Of a stretch of DNA of 64,000 nt, positions 61,310 through 64,000 are shown piece by piece. The notes beneath the pieces were generated by a model, which did not search any database, was not told the DNA's origin, and was given only the letters and a program-made list of their open reading frames with translations. The stretch is taken from NCBI GenBank assembly GCA_031292555.1, contig JARLGV010000011.1, positions 45,796 to 109,795 on the forward strand, in the 5' to 3' direction. Every line of letters starts with the position of its first letter. Positions within the stretch are counted from its first letter, which is position 1. Source of the DNA: Fimbriimonas sp. Lineage in GTDB: Bacteria; Armatimonadota; Fimbriimonadia; Fimbriimonadales; Fimbriimonadaceae. The translations under genes and the position numbers were made by a program.

Positions 61310-63630
61310 TACGACCACTTCGCCTGGTTGGAGTAGTCGTAGTGGTTTGTCTTGCGGTCCTTCTCCTCTTCGGCGAACGCCTGCCGATCGGACTCCCGCC
61401 TCTCGACGAAGACGCGCACATACTTCCGCGCCTTTGCCGAGAGTTGGGGGTCCGGCGATCGCTTGGCCATGCTCATTAAGTTGACCGCCCGTCCCATCAG
61501 GTCCCGCTCGCGTCCCTGCCATCGCCAGTAGGGGTTCATATGGGACAAGTGCTCTGCCGCGCAACCTGCCCGATAGGCGACCCGATAGCGAACCGACGCG
61601 TGGGGATACTTCTTCAGGATCTTCTCGCACAAGGTAAGGGCCCTTGCGTAGCAGTCGTGGTCCCAATGGTGTTTTTCGAGCGCCTGGTAATCCTCCTTGG
61701 TGGCGACCGTCGCATCCCAGAACGTGCCGATACCGACCGCTCGGACATGATGCCAAAGCGCCGGATTATAGAGCAGCAGATCGTGGCGATCGTAGTAGTA
61801 GTCGGCAATGAAGGTCAGCACTTTCGCCTTCGACTCCGATGTGCGAGCCCGACTGAACTGGCGGTAAAGCCTTCCCAGTTGGCGAGCGGTCTGGAGGGGG
61901 TCCTGAATGAGTTCCGGGTCGATGTCCTTGCTGCCGATTTCCGACTGATAGAGGACCGGGCAGAACTTCGTCCGTTGGGCGTCTGAAAGGCGAGAAAGCT
62001 CGCGCTCGGCATCGTCGAAGCGGTCGGCTCTCAGGTACCGGACGCCGAGGCTGAACCGCAGGAGGTCGATCTCCTTGTCCTTCGGATGAGCCGCGACGTA
62101 GGTCGCGACTTGCTCGGGAGTCATGCGAATGTCCAACAGATACGCCATGTCGAACACGTAGCCAAGCTTTCGGTACAGGTCGAGTGCGTCGGCGAAGCGG
62201 TGGGCGCGCTCGTACAGGATGGCGAGATTCTCCCGGGCGCCTCCTGACATCAAGTCGCCCGGATAGTGGGCGAGAATCGCCTCGTACCGCTTCGTGGCAT
62301 CCGCATACCTCCCCTCGCGCCGGTCGATCGAGGCCAGCACGAATGTGGCGAGAGCGTCGTCGGCCTTGTCGTGGGTCGCTGCCAGGGCACGATTCGCGTA
62401 TCGCACCGCCGCCGAGTTCTTCTTGAGCACATAGGCAGCTTGGGCCAATCTGGCAAGGATGTGGCCGCCGTAGGACGATGCAAAGGCGCTGGCTCCTCCA
62501 TTGGCGGATAGCTTGAGCAGGTCCGGAGTCGGCTCTGTCATCTCCATTCGGTAGTCGAGATAGAGCCCAAGCAGCTTGGGGCTGTCGTGGAGGCGGCGCC
62601 AGAACCGGTTGGCCTGGGCGCCGTTGAAGCGGCCGAGGGTTTGTTGAATGAGGGCGAACGCCGACCCCTTGAGCGTGAGATCGGTCTCCGCGCCGTACAC
62701 CTCGAGCGCCGTGGTGGCCACCGCCGGAAAGTTCCCCGCCTCCCGTTCGCACAGCACGAGCGAAGCATAGACGGTCGCCCGCTTGCGCCATGTGGGGGCC
62801 AAGGCGAATTGCCGCCGGTAGATCGCGATAGCCTCGGCATAGCGCCCGGCGAGATAGGCGATGCGTCCCCGCCAACCCACCACATCGAACCGGAATCGAC
62901 TATGCGGATAGCGCTTGGCGAGGTCGTCGATCGCGAGGCGACTCAGTGCCACCTCTTCCGGCACAATCTTGTTGACAGGAGCCGCAAGAAGGGTTCGTGG
63001 GACGCTGATTAGCGCCGGTTCGGCCATCGGCGATTGCGGATAGTCGTTGGCAACTTGCATGAGTCGCCTGGCGACATTGATCGGCTTCGCCCGGCCATCG
63101 TCGGCGAGCCGAAAGGCGGCAAATGGACGAATCGCCGACGCCAAGGACGCCGGTTGGGGCACTATGCCGGAAGGCTTGAATGCGGCAGTCGCGCGCAGAT
63201 ATTCGGCCGCGCCGGAGAGCTTCGGCGACCCCGCGAGAATCCGAAGCAGATCGATTCGCTCCCGAACGATCGCCTGATTTCCAACGCCATGCGTCCATCC
63301 CCATCGCCACGTCTTGAGCGCCTGTCGGTATTTGCCTTCCGACTCAAGCTGCGTCGCCTTGTGATAGAGGTGGGTTGGGTCAACCTCACCGGAATCGTCT
63401 CCATCGCGGTAGCGTTCCAGAAACACCATCCCCGGCCGCCACGGGCTTTGCCCGGACACGTCGTGCGACGAATCATACAGGGCATAGCGGCTGGGAGGCT
63501 CACCGAAGTCGACCGTTCCCCCGCGAAAGTGGATGGTCTTCTCCTCAAACCAGATGTGGGCGAGAGCCGCCGGAACGACGACGGTGGTCAGCCCGGCCAA
63601 GGACAGCAAAATGCGCGAACGAAGTTTCAC
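61303..63630 (-). CDS. Secreted TPR-repeat protein
   Basis: About 775 residues from the GTG at 63630 (VKLRSRILLSLAGLTTVVVP, a signal peptide; ALAHIW marks its end). Tandem helical pairs of TPR type run through the protein: HLYHKATQLESEGKYRQALK, IAYLAGRYAEAIAIYRRQFA, SIDRREGRYADATKRYEAIL, LYERAHRFADALDLYRKLGY. The C-terminus is charged. Such proteins usually act as periplasmic scaffolds. I see no enzymatic domain and no partner gene. An upstream extension to 63747 is less likely. Confidence 0.75.
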   Translation of the reverse strand: MKLRSRILLSLAGLTTVVVPAALAHIWFEEKTIHFRGGTVDFGEPPSRYALYDSSHDVSGQSPWRPGMVFLERYRDGDDSGEVDPTHLYHKATQLESEGKYRQALKTWRWGWTHGVGNQAIVRERIDLLRILAGSPKLSGAAEYLRATAAFKPSGIVPQPASLASAIRPFAAFRLADDGRAKPINVARRLMQVANDYPQSPMAEPALISVPRTLLAAPVNKIVPEEVALSRLAIDDLAKRYPHSRFRFDVVGWRGRIAYLAGRYAEAIAIYRRQFALAPTWRKRATVYASLVLCEREAGNFPAVATTALEVYGAETDLTLKGSAFALIQQTLGRFNGAQANRFWRRLHDSPKLLGLYLDYRMEMTEPTPDLLKLSANGGASAFASSYGGHILARLAQAAYVLKKNSAAVRYANRALAATHDKADDALATFVLASIDRREGRYADATKRYEAILAHYPGDLMSGGARENLAILYERAHRFADALDLYRKLGYVFDMAYLLDIRMTPEQVATYVAAHPKDKEIDLLRFSLGVRYLRADRFDDAERELSRLSDAQRTKFCPVLYQSEIGSKDIDPELIQDPLQTARQLGRLYRQFSRARTSESKAKVLTFIADYYYDRHDLLLYNPALWHHVRAVGIGTFWDATVATKEDYQALEKHHWDHDCYARALTLCEKILKKYPHASVRYRVAYRAGCAAEHLSHMNPYWRWQGRERDLMGRAVNLMSMAKRSPDPQLSAKARKYVRVFVERRESDRQAFAEEEKDRKTNHYDYSNQAKWSYY

Positions 63631-63811
63631 AGCAGTTCCAGACAGACGGTAAACGTCTAGCCGGCTCCGAGTACCGCGCGCTCCTTCGGAGGGTGGGTTC
63701 GGAGCGACTAGATGCCCAATTTGGGCGCCATGTTCACCTCCTATCATAGCGCCGTTTCAGCGTGTTTTGGATGAGCAATTTACAGGCGTTCACTCGCCCT
63801 AATATGGGTTG

Positions 63812-64000
63812 CTAACCTGGGGATTCGAGCTTCGATCGCGGCTTCAAGAACACGGCGAGAAGGCCTGCGGCCAGCAGGCTTGCGCTTAGGAACCACATGC
63901 CGGACTGGAAGGAGCCGGTGCGCGTCGTTAGTTCGCCGACGATTTTCGGGCCAAAGAAGCCGCCGAGGTTGCCGAACGAGTTGATCAGCCCGACTGCCGC
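63812..64000 (-). CDS. MFS transporter (C-terminal 62 residues, cut by window edge)
   Basis: Too short to hold a start. The frame runs from the right edge to the TAG at 63812-63814 and reads GLINSFGNLGGFFGPKIVG, then MWFLSASLLAAGLLAVFLKP, the last two helices of anion:cation symporter-type MFS proteins (hexuronate/phthalate group). The GLINSFGNLGGFFGP motif is characteristic of that group. The substrate is probably an organic acid or uronate. The rest of the gene lies outside. Confidence 0.75.
   Translation of the reverse strand, partial: AAVGLINSFGNLGGFFGPKIVGELTTRTGSFQSGMWFLSASLLAAGLLAVFLKPRSKLESPG

Noticed and set aside
1..64000. CRISPR array, rRNA or tRNA genes
   Set aside because: I saw no regularly spaced repeats and no rRNA or cloverleaf-like sequences in the intergenic gaps, although a dedicated scan was not possible.

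Overview
The window looks like a chromosomal segment of a diderm, free-living bacterium with moderately high GC. My best guess is Armatimonadota, class Fimbriimonadia. That rests mainly on the prepilin at about 36.2 kb, whose N-terminus reads FTLIELLVVIAIIAILASIL followed by FPVFAQAK, a form I associate with this group. Other support is the outer-membrane porin, the many secreted glycoside hydrolases and the ABC sugar importers without a local ATPase. The taxonomy is inference; no rRNA or tRNA is present.

Layout. (1) 1-7.4 kb, + strand: a tightly overlapping operon with a phosphomannose isomerase C-terminus, a mannose-isomerase cupin, a large six-hairpin glycosidase-like protein, a solute-binding protein fused to a MalF-type permease, and an extended MalG-type permease. 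(2) 7.5-17 kb: scattered sugar genes (GH76 mannanase-like, GH29 fucosidase, GH5 enzyme next to an alginate-export-type porin), with a possible dead M48-like membrane protein, a GNAT and an MDR oxidoreductase. (3) 17-24.9 kb: small housekeeping and stress genes (flavodoxin-like, UspA, CMD family, MobA, HTH-PAS regulator, Hsp20, nitronate monooxygenase-like, myo-inositol oxygenase). A 353-bp segment here is bounded by perfect 22-bp inverted repeats. (4) 24.8-40.9 kb: a galactan/agar-type glycan locus. A LacI regulator, a prepilin, a small lipoprotein, two GH50-like enzymes, GH42, a clan-D-like enzyme and GH2 lie on the - strand. A divergent ABC importer lies on the + strand. Two matching 18-bp operator palindromes sit in the divergent promoter. 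(5) 40.9-47 kb: core genes coaBC, gmk, yvcK, a YvlD-like membrane protein and mutS. (6) 47-49 kb: an ECF-type sigma factor whose long C-terminal half is a degenerate F1-ATPase beta subunit, beside the relic of another gene. (7) 49-64 kb: an APC permease, glcDEF, folE2, two related lipoproteins, sdhA, a DUF4143-type ATPase broken by two amber codons, an ACT/DUF5612 protein, a BtrH_N-like protein, a TPR protein and the C-terminus of an MFS transporter.

How it works together: regions 1, 2 and 4 suggest a polysaccharide degrader that cuts mannose-, fucose- and galactose-containing glycans outside the cell or in the periplasm. It would import oligosaccharides through two ABC systems that need an ATPase encoded elsewhere. 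The most unusual item is the sigma factor/F1-beta fusion at 47014-48549. It keeps the beta N-terminal and C-terminal signatures but has lost the Walker A lysine, the catalytic glutamate and the central catalytic region. I know of no described system of this kind.
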